Shown in pieces: positions 23,601 to 34,689 of a stretch of 64,000 nt of DNA. Location of the stretch: contig JAZGTN010000073.1 in assembly GCA_037783415.1 (NCBI GenBank), forward strand, positions 5,766,001 to 5,830,000, in the 5' to 3' direction. Every line of letters starts with the position of its first letter. Position 1 is the first letter of the stretch. The position numbers and the translations under genes were made by a program. The notes beneath the pieces were generated by a model. It saw nothing but the letters and a program-made list of their open reading frames with translations. It ran no database searches and was not told the origin of the DNA. The stretch comes from Leptasterias polaris (lineage: Eukaryota > Echinodermata > Asteroidea > Forcipulatida > Asteriidae).

Positions 23601-26600
23601 CGCACATTGCTTAAAATTTGCTAAAACACTTGGTGCTAATTCAAGAACCTCTCACTTGCTCCCCCCTACGAGGCTAGCAAGTCATGGTAGGAACCTAAGG
23701 AACAGTAACCACATAACTCAATTCCCTATTAGAACCAAGCGCTTCCAACAAAGTCCCATCCCTTACTTCATTAACATTTTAAATGCTGGCCCTGCGTGAT
23801 TTTTCTTAGCGTATTGTTTTGTCTCCCTGGTTTTGTGTTTTTAGTTTACGATAATTTGTATGTTTTTCTTGCCTAGCATTTTGCTATTTTTACTATTTTT
23901 TTTTTTCTACTACTATTTCTATTTTTACTATTATATTATTGTTTTAATGTTATTGTCTTTTGGAATTTGGCCTCCGGGCCACGATTTGAGACAAATAAAA
24001 GAAATGAATGAATGAATGAATGAATGAGTTGCACCGATGACTAGAGTCTTCGTTTTGCATATTTCCGTCCCTCCGTTTGCTGATAATGTCAGAGCTCGGT
24101 AGTCAACCTCTTAACAGACAATGTGCCGCATCTCCATGGGACCAATTTACTACGAGCAGAGCGGGAAGCTATATTTAGCACCCTGTCAATGAGCCTTGGC
24201 TCCAATATACACAGCCCACGACAATGAAGGAGACGTAAATGGCCTTTTACAATTGCCGGGAAACATTTTATTTTTTATTTGTTCATCTCACATAACGCAG
24301 TTTGTACGGTCTTTGGTTATCTGCACGGGCCGGTCGTCGCTCGCCCGATATCAGTATTTGTGGAATCGCCGCAATGGCTTCACGCGCAGTCCCAATCCCA
24401 TGATGTATCGAGTCAATTTGTTCCAATATGCCGGGGCTGAGATTGGGTTGCATTGACGTTTTGTTGACGTAATTATTACGTCACGACGCGCTGATTTGTC
24501 GAAGACGGTTGTCATGCGGCGACACGATGAGGGAAATTATGTTTACATATCCATAGCGTGTACGTGGTGCTGGATAATAGCTGGGCGATTACTGACAAGG
24601 GAAAGAAGCATCTTCCCATCCCCAATAGGGTGATCTACATTACCATTGATATGCAAATTTTAATTTGTCATTCATTGACGACATAGTTTGTAAATAACAA
24701 ATACGTCCCTGGAGGAGATTCGCTTCAAACTGATCAGATTGAGATGTTTTTTTAAGGTAACCAAATTGAGACTTTGAGCCTTGGGATGAGACTAGTATTA
24801 AAGGATTTAATGAAGAAATGTTGTTTGCGAGGAAGATAAAGAAAATTAAAAGACGTACATTATTTTGTTAATTTACAAAAAATTTCAACCAAACGTTTCA
24901 GCAATAACATGTATTTTGTAATTTTAATTTTTTACTGCTGGAATTTAAACATAAAGCAGACAAAGTGTGTTGTGTTTTCATACACCATTTTAAATAAATG
25001 TAACAAGCCAAACGGTGGGTGGTTTTATAGTACAGGATGTTTGCTGCCACCTAGTGTTTGGTATTGGATCTTAACGCTCTCTCTCTCTCTCTCTCTCTCT
25101 CTTTGCGTTCTGTTACAGGGCTGTGTTATGCTGAGTTTGGTGCCCGTGTCCCCAAGGCAGGCTCCGCCTACATCTACTCTTACGTAACCGTTGGTGAGTT
25201 CTTGGCCTTCGTGATTGGTTGGAGCATGATCATGGACAACATCATCGCCGCGGCAACCGTTGGCAAGGCGTGGTCTCAATACCTGGACTCCATCGTGAAC
25301 CAAACCATCAGCACGGCCATCAAATCCAAAGTACAGTTTGACTCGCCCTGGTTCGGGGACTACCCGGACATCCTGGCCTTCGCCCTGCTGATCGTCCTGA
25401 CGATCATCGTGGCACTTGGAGCAAGGATGTCCACCGTGGTCATGATGGCCCTGACGGGGGTCAACCTGCTGGTCATCGTCTTCGTCATCGTGGCTGGATC
25501 CTTCTACGTAGAGGGGGAGAACTGGACGTCTGGTGGTGGCTTCTTTCCATACGGAGCATCCGGGGTGCGTTTATATGGGCAGATCCATAGAGAGGGAGGG
25601 GTGTGCCGCATAAAAATACAAATTTTGTCTTCATTAATCACAATAAAAACCATATCAGAACCATCCATTTTGACCTCCCTTTTAACAGTTAATGTAATCA
25701 TCCCCCAAATGGAAGCGCCCTCTCGAGATCTTTACAGAATTCAATTGAAAACAGGAAGAATGTTAAAAAGACCGGGCTATACGGCTGCGTCTGTTGCTCA
25801 GACGTCATATGCTTCCAACGTGTGTTAACATGGTGATTCAGCAGCAGCCACAGGCACCAATTCGGACACTGCTTTAATAAAGGCACTGGACACGTTTGGT
25901 ATTTGTCAAAGACCAGTATTCTCACTTGGTGTATCCCAACATATGCATAAAGTAACAAACCTGTGAAAATTGGGACTCAATTGGTCATCGAAGTTGCAAG
26001 AAAATAATGAAAGAAAAAACACCCTTGTTGTACAAATGAGTGTGCTTTCAGATAGGAATAAAAGGCTTCAGGCCTGAAGTTTTTTTCAGATTCAAATATT
26101 TTAGTGAGAAATTACCTCTTTCTCAAAAACTACGTTACTTCAGAGGGAGTCGTTTCTCAAAATGTGTTATACTATCAACAGCTCTCCGTTGCTCGTTACC
26201 AAGTAAGTTTTTATGCTAATATATATTTTGAGTAATTACCAAACGTGTCCAGTGCCTTTAAAGGGCATTGGGCACTTGTTACAAAAAAATATCGAATAGT
26301 TAGACGAAGTTTTTGTGTGTTATTCTTGCAGGTCTTTGCTGGTGCTGCGACCTGTTTCTACGCGTATGTTGGTTTTGATGCCATCGCAACGTCTGGAGAG
26401 GAGGCTAAGAACCCAAGCCGTGCCATACCCATCGCAATCGCCCTCACTTTATTCATCTGCATGATATGCTACATGAGTGTGTCTGCAGTCTTGACTTTGA
26501 TGTTACCGTACAACCAGCTCTCTCCATACGCACCATTGGCTGAAGTCTTCCAGTCCAGGGGGTTACCTGCCGGTCGGTACATCGTGGCGACAGGGTCACT

Positions 26601-28245
26601 GCTCGGACTTTCGTCCGCCATGTTGGGCTCAATCTTCCCATTACCCAGGATCATCTACGCCATGGCCAAAGATGGGCTGCTCTTTAAGTTCTTAGCACGT
26701 GTCAACAGCAAAACAGACGTCCCCGTGACAGCCGCAATCATGGCTGGTGTCCTGACTGCGATCATGGCGTTGATATTCAATCTCGAGCAGCTAGTCGAGA
26801 TGATGTCCATAGGTACCTTGCTATCCTACAGTCTGGTTGCGGCTAGCGTGTTGCTTCTAAGGTACCACCCGAAGGAAGTGGGTCTGAGCAAAGACGAAGT
26901 CAAGGAGCTCGCTTTGCAGTCGGGTATTAAGGATGACACGGAAGAATCTATATCCCTGGTTGAAAAGTCCGCCGGGAAGTACATGAAATACACAGACGCG
27001 GCCACACCCGGAGATGCCGTCGATGACACCGTCGGTAATAAACCCGATGAACCGTCCAGTAGGACGGGCTACGGACTCCTTCAGAACGAGGGAACAGAGC
27101 AGCAAACCGACAGCAAGAAAACGCCACCAACGTTAAAAACGTACATGGTCGTGTCGATATCGTTCAGCATTTTTATTGTTTTGATCATTAGCCTATGTTG
27201 TCTGTTGGCCTTTGGGATGGATGAAATCTCCCGTATTGAATGGTGGGCCATCGCTCTTCTGTGCCTCTTCGTTGCTGCTATCGTGTGCCTCACCGTAATC
27301 ATAGAAACACAACCTCAAAACCAGATGGAGCTTTACTTCAAGGCACCCGCAGTGCCGTTTCTTCCGCTCCTAGCTCTGCTCTGTAACACGTACTTGATGA
27401 TGAAACTCTCGGCAGCAACGTGGGCTAGGCTCGTCATCTGGCTCGCAGTGGGTCAGTACTAAAATATTACTTGGCTGATACCTGTTTGATTGATTGGCTG
27501 TTGCCATTATGAATATTCATGATCTGATACTTTTTGATTGGTTGATTGGCTGATGCCATTATGCTTATTCATGAGATGATACCTTTTTGAGTTGGCTGAT
27601 GCCATGATGCATATTCATGAGCTGGTGCCTTTTGATTGATTCATTGACTGGATGACGCCATTACGCATATTTATGAGCTGATTCCTTAGATCAATTAATT
27701 GGCTGGTGCCATTATGCATATTCATTAGATGATATCTATTCGTTTGTTTGTTTGTTTGTTTGTTTGATTGGATGATTAATTGGCTGATAATACCCTCAAA
27801 GTGATGGTGTATCGAAAAAGACCATTGTTTGTGTGTTGGGGTAGTTTTGACAATAGGTTGCAGTAGACCTACCGGATAAATTCTCTTTTTTTAAACCCAT
27901 GTTTTTAAAACACTCATAACGATGAAAATTACCTGGTTTGTCTCCTGTCACCCTCTCAACGTGTCCCATTCCACCTACCGAACAGTCAAATACATACTGC
28001 ATTAGTTACACGCCTGCTTTTATTTTAAGACACTTGTTAACGGTTGATTTATCATTTTATCTAATCTTTCTTTTTAAACCACAGGGCTGGTCATTTACTT
28101 CTCATACGGTATACGACACAGTGTTGAAACTCAGAGAAGGCGAGACGAAGAGCCCTCCACGACGATGTCCGAAGATGTGACCGGTGATGGCGTTTTTGAA
28201 GATTCCCAGGATGTTGTCGTTGTCGAGAAGACCAAAGACCAATAG
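5685..28245 (+). CDS. SLC7A: Cationic amino acid transporter (SLC7A / CAT family), complete, 4 exons
   Basis: Coding exons 5685-5937, 25119-25564, 26332-27451 and 28085-28245 (TAG at 28243-28245) splice through GT-AG introns into 1980 nt, 659 residues, typical for CAT1-4 (about 620-660). CATs carry arginine, lysine and ornithine across the plasma membrane with about 14 membrane helices. Family signatures: [22 protein letters not shown] near residues 32-53; [18 protein letters not shown] (85-102); YVTVGE (106-111), whose Glu aligns with the transport-critical Glu107 of mouse CAT1; [21 protein letters not shown] and [12 protein letters not shown] at the start of exon 3; [22 protein letters not shown] hydrophilic loop rich in D/E/K/S precedes the last four helices, as in CATs, and the acidic C-terminal tail is [11 protein letters not shown]. 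The start at 5685 is the first ATG in frame; a second Met is three codons later. Intron 1 is 19.2 kb and full of mobile elements. Which vertebrate CAT is closest cannot be told here. Confidence 0.93.
9145..9253. repeat. T-rich tract ending in an 18-base G run
   Basis: A T/A-rich stretch is followed by A9, TT and G18 (9236-9253). Similar mononucleotide G or C runs occur at 10393-10408, 10749-10762, 16742-16760, 19506-19517, 21397-21409, 37591-37606 and about 44914-44926. Confidence 0.9.
9927..10005. repeat. Two adjacent hairpins
   Basis: AAACACTGTGTGGAC (9927-9941) pairs with 9950-9964, and GTGGACCTA (9979-9987) pairs with TAGGTCCAC (9997-10005). Both stems share the GTGGAC motif, suggesting a decayed inverted-repeat element. 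Confidence 0.65.
12505..12760 (+). mobile_element. tRNA-derived SINE
   Basis: The tRNA-like head has the B-box match GAGTTCGAGTCCC at about 12562. The body contains TGTCCTTGAGCAAGATACCTT, TTTCGGACGGGGCATTAAGCC and CACGTAAAAGAACCCAG, a body type I recognise from SINEs of marine invertebrates. It sits in transporter intron 1. Confidence 0.7.
13417..14980. mobile_element. Non-autonomous hAT-like element, 1.56 kb
   Basis: Ends are inverted repeats CAGGGAACGATTTC (left, 13417) and GAAATCGTTCCCTG (right, ends 14980). CAGGG tips are typical of hAT transposons. Both subterminal regions carry clusters of short palindromic motifs: TTTGCATAGCAAA types at 13440-13535 and TTGCATAGCAAA / TTTGCGATCCA types at 14860-14960. 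No long ORF or transposase is present. An 8-bp target duplication is not clear (TGTATTAC against AAATTACT). Confidence 0.7.
15658..15807. repeat. Pair of related hairpins
   Basis: GCCCCGCTTTGACC (15658-15671) pairs with GGTCAAAGTGGGGC (15687-15700). CGCCACAGTTTGACCTTTC (15756-15774) pairs with its near-complement (15789-15807). The two stems are related (both GCC-C-C-TTTGACC). Confidence 0.7.
16217..16587. mobile_element. Fold-back (palindromic) element with TTAA edges
   Basis: Arms of about 145 bp (16221 on, against the complement ending 16583) match along most of their length, for example TGGATCATTGTATTCTAC and its complement. A ~75-bp centre is itself partly paired (ACGGTCAGCC with GGCCGACCGT). 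TTAA lies at both edges with tips AGGGACAC/GTTTCCCT. Non-coding; the piggyBac-like assignment rests on TTAA alone. Confidence 0.8.
18953..19141 (+). repeat. Four tandem copies of a ~47-bp repeat
   Basis: Units follow the pattern (A/G)TTGATGTATGTAAAYTA + TRTTCAAATGAGTG(C/G)GTTACACAGAGCA. An extra AGATCGAGC lies between copies two and three. Confidence 0.85.
20304..20472. mobile_element. MITE family with CAATAGACCTTATGCAT ends, copy 2 (inverted)
   Basis: Starts CAATAGACCTTATGCAT and ends ATGCATAAGGTCTATTG, a 17-bp perfect inverted repeat. The interior is the reverse complement of 4431-4611 with few differences. Intact ends here define the element better than copy 1 does. Confidence 0.85.
21455..21540 (+). 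repeat. Dispersed repeat, copy 1 of 3
   Basis: Segment GCTGTTTCAAAACGAACAAC...ATGCCACGGACAGTGCACAA recurs at 28546-28620 (+) and 42833-42930 (reverse orientation). Class unknown. Confidence 0.65.
22900..23015. repeat. Dispersed hairpin-like repeat, copy 1
   Basis: Contains GCGGCTAC...GTAGCCGTAGCTGTAGCCGC inverted ends and GTTGCTAAGGACGTCCTATAC + TTCAACGCATAACGAC. The same blocks occur at 45770-45895, upstream of the FNDC4/5-like exon. Confidence 0.6.
23340..24027 (+). mobile_element. 5'-truncated CR1/L2-type LINE, 3' end
   Basis: An open frame from about 23341 to 23799 encodes the region after the reverse transcriptase domain of CR1/L2-like non-LTR retrotransposons: [50 protein letters not shown], a CLKFAK block and an [11 protein letters not shown] end. 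It is followed by a ~200-nt 3' UTR and the short tandem tail (GAAT)n at 24005-24027, as CR1/L2 elements have. Only the last ~150 residues remain, so it cannot move itself. The 5' breakpoint is approximate. Confidence 0.88.
25077..25103 (+). repeat. (CT)n microsatellite forming the polypyrimidine tract of exon 2
   Basis: About 13 CT units end roughly 15 bases before the AG at 25117-25118, so this microsatellite is part of the 3' splice site of transporter exon 2. Confidence 0.9.
25877..26261. mobile_element. TTAA-flanked MITE, copy 2
   Basis: Located in transporter intron 2. The left end AAAGGCACTGGACACGTTTGG pairs with the right end CCAAACGTGTCCAGTGCCTTT, with TTAA at the right edge and a degraded left edge (TTAATAAAGG). 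The interior matches 2603-2975 over most of its length. Confidence 0.8.
27480..27745 (+). repeat. ~51-bp minisatellite, five diverged copies
   Basis: Repeats of the type GGCTGATGCCATTATGCATA + TTCATGAGCTGATACCTTTTTGATTG, with GCC(A) at 27503, 27555, 27601, 27657 and 27708, followed by (GTTT)n. It starts about 30 bp inside transporter intron 3. Confidence 0.8.
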
Positions 28246-28390
28246 AGGAAATTGGATCTTTAGTGTAATACAATAGTTAGACCATAGAGAAGTCTCAATT
28301 AATTTATGAAAATTATTACTAACAGATGAATTGTCTCAACAATGTGTCGTTCGATTAAATATTGGTGTATTTTATTGTCCGGAGATTTCA

Positions 28391-28396
28391 AATAAA
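28391..28396 (+). promoter_or_regulatory. Putative poly(A) signal AATAAA of the transporter gene
   Basis: Lies 146 bp after the stop codon at 28243-28245, the first canonical hexamer downstream. Confidence 0.5.
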
Positions 28397-28545
28397 TATA
28401 GATATGAAAGTACTTTAATTAATTGAAAACAACTTTTTAAAATTCCATGTCAAATAGGCTAAAAGTCTGACCAAGCATTGCCTGATTTTGTCCGATTTTT
28501 TTAAATATTTATTTATTTGATATTTTTTAGAATTGTTTCTCTGAA

Positions 28546-28620
28546 TGATGACAAATGACGCCGTTTCAAAACGAAAAACATACAAAAAACTTTCGCATCT
28601 GCCACGGACATCACAAAGTA
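28546..28620 (+). repeat. Dispersed repeat, copy 2 of 3
   Basis: Contains GCCGTTTCAAAACGAAAAAC and TGCCACGGACATCACAAAGT, matching 21455-21540 and, inverted, 42833-42930. Confidence 0.65.
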
Positions 28621-28754
28621 TTATTTTCTTAATTTGTTATAGTATTATTTTATGACTATCTTTTAGTCTAAAGTGTTAAATCGGCATTAACCAAGCATTA
28701 TACTGCCTTTGATTAAAATTATTTATTATTCAATTGTTATTCGCTATCTTTGTC

Positions 28755-28885
28755 CTGCCTTTCACCTCTGTAGACTTCGGTTCGAGTCCCACCACAGAAC
28801 GGGGCCTCGCATGTGGATAGAGTTTTCAGTCTCTACCTGATTTTACGGGTTTCCCCTTTGGGTTTTCCTCCCACATCTTAAACTG
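28755..28885 (+). mobile_element. tRNA-derived SINE fragment
   Basis: B-box-like GGTTCGAGTCCC at about 28780, followed by CATGTGGATAGAGTTTTCAG and GGGTTTCCCCTTTGGGTTTT, related in its tail to 2345-2575. It stops just before the inverted-repeat element at 28907. Confidence 0.55.
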
Positions 28886-28906
28886 AACATTTCTTCTCGT
28901 TTCCTA

Positions 28907-29116
28907 TAGACGATGTGACCTCTGTTTACATTCAAATCGCCCTCTGTTGACAAGTCCGTTGTCCAAGTCATGTTCCGCCGGGCAAAAAGACGCGTAGTCA
29001 TGGTAATATTGCGTGTACTTTCTAGCTGGCTGTCAAGTACACAAAGGTTTTGCCCGGCGACATGCGCGCGCATCATGTTATGATTTTCAAATGACGTCAG
29101 AGATCACATCGTCTAT
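28907..29116. mobile_element. Short inverted-repeat element, ~210 bp
   Basis: ATAGACGATGTGACCTCTG at the left pairs with CAGAGATCACATCGTCTAT at the right (one mismatch). An inner pair, CCGCCGGGCAAAA and TTTTGCCCGGCG, also folds. Flanking TA is compatible with a Tc1/mariner-type target but not diagnostic. Confidence 0.75.
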
Positions 29117-29957
29117 TCACTATCCTGTTATTAGCAGTTGTGCTGATGAGCATAAATTAATGGGAACGCCCATCAGCTTAGAAGGGTGTTGTTATTGGGT
29201 TTGTGTCTGCCTGTTTTAGTTTGTCCTTAGATATCCACATGTGATATGTTACCAGTTTTAATTATGTTGAGCACACATAAAAATAAAGAGAGGGTCGTTC
29301 AAAACTGGTGTGTACTCAAATCAATCAACTGATATTGTTATACGTTACAAAAGCTCAAAAAATCACTTCCGTCCAGTCAATTACAGGTAGACCTGTTTAT
29401 TCCAGAATTTGGTTTCGGGAAGCAGCACAAAGGAAAATATACTTCTTCGCTTGCTACGATGTGTTAAAAAGAGAGCCAGTACCGTACTTGTCAGTTTTAG
29501 CGTGTAATCATAAATTAAGTTTCAAATCGTACTTAATTACGTACCTTCTGTTTAGAGAAAGTACTTCATATTTTTATAAGTAAGTTTTGTGTAGCCTAGA
29601 GTTAGAGCACCCGTGTAAAATTAATGTTAATTCATTTGAATAGTATTTATTCAAAGCATGAATATTATTAATATTGTACAGTATGTATATAAAAAACAGA
29701 AATCAACAATTGGTGTTAATATCGTAAAATGTATGTACGTATTATCCAGGATCTTGTTGTGGGTATTTTAAAATGTTTAAAGTGAAGTATTAGTTATCTC
29801 GGCGTCATAAATGTTTTAACGGACGTGGCTAAATATAACTATTCCATTTGAGGATAGGTTGTTTCATTTCGACCGCTGAACTCACAGCTACAAAGTGTGT
29901 AATGTTTGTTATGTCCGCAAAAGATTGTGGCATTAAAAATCAAATCTCAAGTTAGAG

Positions 29958-30229
29958 TATACAGCAATCCTTCACCGATCTTGAACTCTTGGTGGCAGCA
30001 GATATGCCTCCATTACTGCGGTGTACCTGGGTGGTACTGTGCTGCCTAGCGACTGGTATAAGGTTTGGGCTACACGGCGATCATTTGATCAGTCGCGGGT
30101 TATTGGACTTTCACTTTGCAAATCGCTTAAACCCGTCGCTAGGCAGCGCAGTACCACCCAGGTACCATCGCAATAATGGCGGTATCTGCTGCCACCAAGA
30201 GTTCAAGATCGGTGAAGGATTGCTGTATA
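29958..30229. mobile_element. Long-arm palindromic element
   Basis: Arms of about 97 bp (29958-30056 and 30132-30229) are nearly exact complements, including TACAGCAATCCTTCACCGAT and GGTGGCAGCAGATA, around a ~75-bp spacer. The apparent ORF across it is only this palindrome read through. Confidence 0.85.
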
Positions 30230-30289
30230 ACTTAGCTTGTAGATTAAACGAAAGTAGTAACTTAGAAATAGCTCACTAGTTGAGGTCGA

Positions 30290-30690
30290 GTATAACACTA
30301 AGTCATGGCACATGTTTTGTTTCACCGTTTTCTCCAAAGTGCAATGCCCTGGGGGAGTCAAAGTACTTGATATCCTAGACTGGACCATTCCAAATATCTA
30401 AGAGGGGGATCAGGTTCCAAAGTTGTCCAGTTTTGTTTTTGTATTTTTGAGGTGCTGATAAAATTACTACTTGCACAAAATTTTACTGACGTACAAACCT
30501 ACCCAGATCTTACTTTCTGATGAAGTGGAGCCATCTGACTTTGTAGCAGACTTCCAGATGTCTTGCTGACAGCCTGTGCTAGGTTCTGAGGTTCCCAATA
30601 CCACTTCCCCTGCCAATCAAACTTTTTGACTTTCTGGGGAGCCAGTAACTAGTGGAACCTTCCCGCATTTTGTGTGTGATTCCTTGGGTT
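30290..30690 (+). repeat. Dispersed repeat, copy 1 of 2
   Basis: Shares with 48975-49230 the blocks ACTAAGTCATGGCA, GTTTTCTCCAAA, CTTCCAGATGTCTT, CTGACAGCCTGTGC, GTGGAACCTTCC and ATTCCTTGGGTTAC in the same order. In both places it lies next to a GGTGGCAGCAGA palindrome (29958-30229; 49263-49390), suggesting one composite element. Confidence 0.7.
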
Positions 30691-32654
30691 ACCCTCTCTC
30701 TTGTAGGGTTTAAAAGTGTTCGGAATACAAGTTTAGAAGTACAACTGAAATAATTAACTTATCAACTATACATTGGTGCAATATCGTGGCGGTCCCTGGG
30801 ATGGGTTAAGTTATAGGCATGATGTTTTTGTTTTGTTCTTTGAATTAAGATTACGGGAGAAAGAAGTTCAATTCAGACACTCGTGTGGATAATTATTTTC
30901 TGTGATAAAGCAGGGTATCGCCTCATGAACTTTGTAAATGAGGACGGTGAAGTGAATTTTCACAGGAATGCTAATGGGGGTCAACGCTTCTGTAGGCTCC
31001 ACAGATTACTCACCTTCGAGACGGTCAGATTTCAGTTTTCTATGTTTCTCTCTTGGGTGATTTACCGCGGTGTTTGTCTGTCACAAGGCACTCTAGAGCA
31101 CGATGAGAGTCTTGAGAACAACTTCAAGAGATCGATGACGCTTCTTGCAATTAATGTATTCATGTCTAGGGGAAAGTTTTATGGTAATTTCTTGCGATGT
31201 GGCCGTCGGTTAGACCGCGGGCAATGCATCATGGAGATCAAATTATCGTCTCAGAATTACTGAGAAGCTTCGGAAATTTACTTTTAACTAAATACACAAG
31301 GAGTAATGTTGTTATAAGAACGCTGTAGAGTTGGGTTCATTTTATCAATCACTTATTGTTCATGGCTATTATCTAATTTCATTTGTACCGGACTTTTGTT
31401 ATGATGAGATATTTATACCATTGAATATAACAGTCGGTGATTATTATAGAATGCATGGGAGGGAATTCTCTACAGTCGTCAAAAATCACACCCTGGTCAC
31501 CAAAAGGGAAACTGGGGGAAATTGCAAACCTGGAACAGGGCTGGGGTTTTTTAAGGTCAAAAACCTTGTTACACTGGATCGGTTCTTGGAGAAAGTAGGG
31601 CAAGAAGGCAGCACGAGCAATTGACCCCTTGAATATGACGCCCAAGCCCAAACAGCGCCCTCACTGCGGTCAAATGAAGACCTTTCCTTGGCTGAGACTT
31701 GCACTATTTGACCTCAGCGATGGCAGCTAATGCTAGGGGTCTGTTACATTGGGGTTGGGAACAAGTGGTGTGACCAGCAAGTGGGGGAGTAGAGTGGTGC
31801 TTGAGCCCCCTGCTCAGAGCCCTCACACCCCCCTACCACCACCAACCTCCAAAGCACCCAAAATGAAAGTATCTAGTTACGCCGCCTCTGTTGAGAATGC
31901 ACCCCAGACTCTAAGAATCTAGCCTAGCTTTCCATCCCCTCTTCAACATGAGGGGCTGTAATTGTAAAACAGTAGAGTATTGTGTTACATGGCTTCTAAA
32001 AGTGCTTAGTCCAAGTGAACAAGTGTTGTTTTTCAAAGTGCTTTGATGAATTGTGTGTGATGTTTGCATTATCTTATTTTTAAAGTCGTCCAGAGTTGTA
32101 AGTCCTTGCTCCAACGTGAAGTGAATTATAACCAGAACTGAAACACGTGAATTATATCAGGGATTAATGTCATGTTGCAGTTGATGTGCATAGCGCCCGC
32201 TACCGACAAGTATTGGATACGTCTTTAGTCAGTGCATCGTTGCTAATTGTTCTAACCTGTACGCTGTAAATAAAGTAGATACATCAATATATAATTCGAG
32301 TTTGTAGTGTTGCTTATTACCGTTGTTTTAACCATCCCGGGCATATTATTCTGTGTGGATAAAACCTCCTCACAAAAATGAATATTCATGATTTGTTTTA
32401 ACTTCCGCATGGGCCTACGTCACCTCGGCTAGATAGGCATGCGTTGCCATTGGTTGAATCACATTACTAGGTTTGGACAAGGATCGAAAAGGTTATACAT
32501 CCTTTATTTCACCTGGGAAGGTTTGGCACGCGTAAATACCACATGCATGAAGATTTTACCTTGATGTTGATGTGCTGGGTGTCATGGGACAAAAAGTTAA
32601 TGACTATAGTGTGACCATAATCATGTAGGTTCAACCTTTGCTCTGCCCTTGTTA

Positions 32655-32830
32655 TATAATAATAATAAATACTTCATTCAGGCATATTTATCTCAAATTT
32701 GATACATACAAAATAAACACATTAGGTAAAATAGATAAAAATATAAAAATATGAAAACTGACCCCATCCCAATAAACAGCAGGAATTGAAATGAAAATAT
32801 AAACATTTGAAAACCGCCCCATCCCAATAT
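32655..32830 (-). mobile_element. Possible LINE 3' end, antisense
   Basis: (AAT)n at about 32658-32670 is followed by AT-rich sequence resembling an antisense non-LTR retrotransposon tail. A partial duplication of GAAAACYGMCCCATCCCAAT lies at about 32752 and 32810. Weakly supported. Confidence 0.3.
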
Positions 32831-33683
32831 CCAGCGTGGATATCAGATATGGGGAACAATAATGGGAACGTAATCGGGGCTAATTACCATAATCTTACAC
32901 ACACATGTCAAATACTCCATACCACATATCGAGTACCAGAAAAACTGACACAAGTTGCTTCATTGCAAAATCGCCTTGTAGGAGCCATTGATAAAAACAA
33001 TTAACCGCGTATTTTGAAGAAAGCACAACTTTAAGTTATTCATTCCCTCCTTGAAGAAGTAGCTTCGCCTTGAGTGTGTTTGAAGACCACACTGTCTTTA
33101 AGATCAAAGTGCATGCTTTGTTGCATGCACTCGGCTTATCTTATATTCATCAACCTGTCCCGATGGTCTTTTGAATAATTAACAAGACCAATCAGCTTTA
33201 TTAATAAATTATTAGATGACTTGTTAAGTATGTTACAACCTCGTGCTCATAAATATACCTCATCGTTCCTGTGAATATAACATTATACCAATATCCCCGG
33301 TTCACAAATTGCTGGTCACAGAAAGGGAACGGCACCGCATTATTTTAAAACAAATAGATCCGTAGGGAGCGTCCGACAAAAGCGCCCCCATGCGTCACTC
33401 TGTGACACATTTTCTACCCTAATTTTACAGGCAGTACGTCCGCCTGATTGAGCACACGTGATCGTAATTACAATGGCTCATTTTCTATGTAAGACGGTAC
33501 TTTAAGTATCGTGTTCATTGGGGCAAGCTGGCATTTAAATCCTACAAAATAATTTGCACAAAACTTATGGAGATTATAGGCAGTCTTGGGGTGTCACTAA
33601 AATATCGCACTATAATGCTTCATGAGATGATGCATGTCGTAGCCCTGATTAACTTGACCATGACCTTCAACGCTTATGGGTTT

Positions 33684-33868
33684 TAATCTTTGACTTGTAC
33701 AAGTCTAGCACAACATTGGCATAATAGGAGCTCAAATATTATTAGAGACGAGTAAGGCAAACAAGAGGCCCATCCGACAGCCACACTGACATCTGCACAA
33801 CGCACGACTAGCGGTATCAAGTTCCAACATGGAGTGGTGAGACTGGTACAAGTCTAGCACACCCCTCT
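33684..33868. mobile_element. Element with GACTTGTACAAGTC-type tips
   Basis: TTGACTTGTACAAGTCTAGCAC (33691 region) and GACTGGTACAAGTCTAGCAC (33848 region) share a palindromic core also seen in 47813-48522 and at about 18165, 18650 and 45450. Boundaries uncertain. Confidence 0.4.
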
Positions 33869-34689
33869 CGCGCATCTCTGATGAGGCAAAACCATGGAGA
33901 TAATAATAGCGCCATGTCAGAAACCCAGTTGAAGCTTAGAGTATACCGTACAGAACTGAAAGCAGGATGCGGGCCTTTGCTTCACGTCTATGATGAACGC
34001 TTTGCTGATGTTGATAGGTTAACCGCATAGCGGTCTCAATTTCCCCCATTCGACCGTTTTTAAGTGGGATATTTTCGTGCCGGCCGCCGCTCTTAAAGCC
34101 AGCATTCGGACTGCAGATTCATCGCGTTCTGTCACCGTGCCGCTCTGGCAATCACCGCCGTGTAATTCTCCATTAGCACCGGTAGGCCTCTCCAGCGTAA
34201 TACGTAAGTGGTAAACATAATTATTAGCGTCATTTCTTTGTTCGGAATGTAGCAACAATGCACTCACTATTGTTGACTACTTGGCTGTAAGTGAGATCAC
34301 TTTGAAATCTGTTCATATTCAGATTTGTTTCAATCGATCAGATGGAACGTTATTCACTGCACAGATATATTCTTGTTCTGCAGCGATTTGTGAATATTTT
34401 GCTACAGGTGTAAGCTTGCACTGTAACTCCCATTTTAGATCTTTAAACCATCATATTCAAAAAAGAAATCCACTCTTGTCTCACTATAAAATATATTAAT
34501 ATTGCCGTGTGTGTTGTATTTTTTTATTTTGTTTTACTACTTATAAAATCTTCCAAATGTAATTTTCCAATGTGTGTATTCACCATCCACCCACACGGGG
34601 ATAACACATTAAAACCTTTTAACGTAATCTAAATGTATTATACAGTATTGGTAAGGGGTAAAATCATTGTTTCATTTTAGTCTGAAAGC

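Larger units (their letters stand above)
5938..25118 (+). other. Intron 1 of the transporter gene (19.2 kb)
   Basis: Donor GTAAAT after 5937; acceptor TTACAG before 25119. The elements listed separately account for part of it. The remainder (notably 6000-9100, 10000-12400, 17200-18900, 19200-20300 and 20500-23300) is AT-rich DNA in which no gene, RNA gene or clear conserved protein was recognised. Confidence 0.75.

Noticed and set aside
29989..30279. 96-residue frame with hydrophobic start
   Set aside because: It lies inside a near-perfect palindrome of a mobile element.
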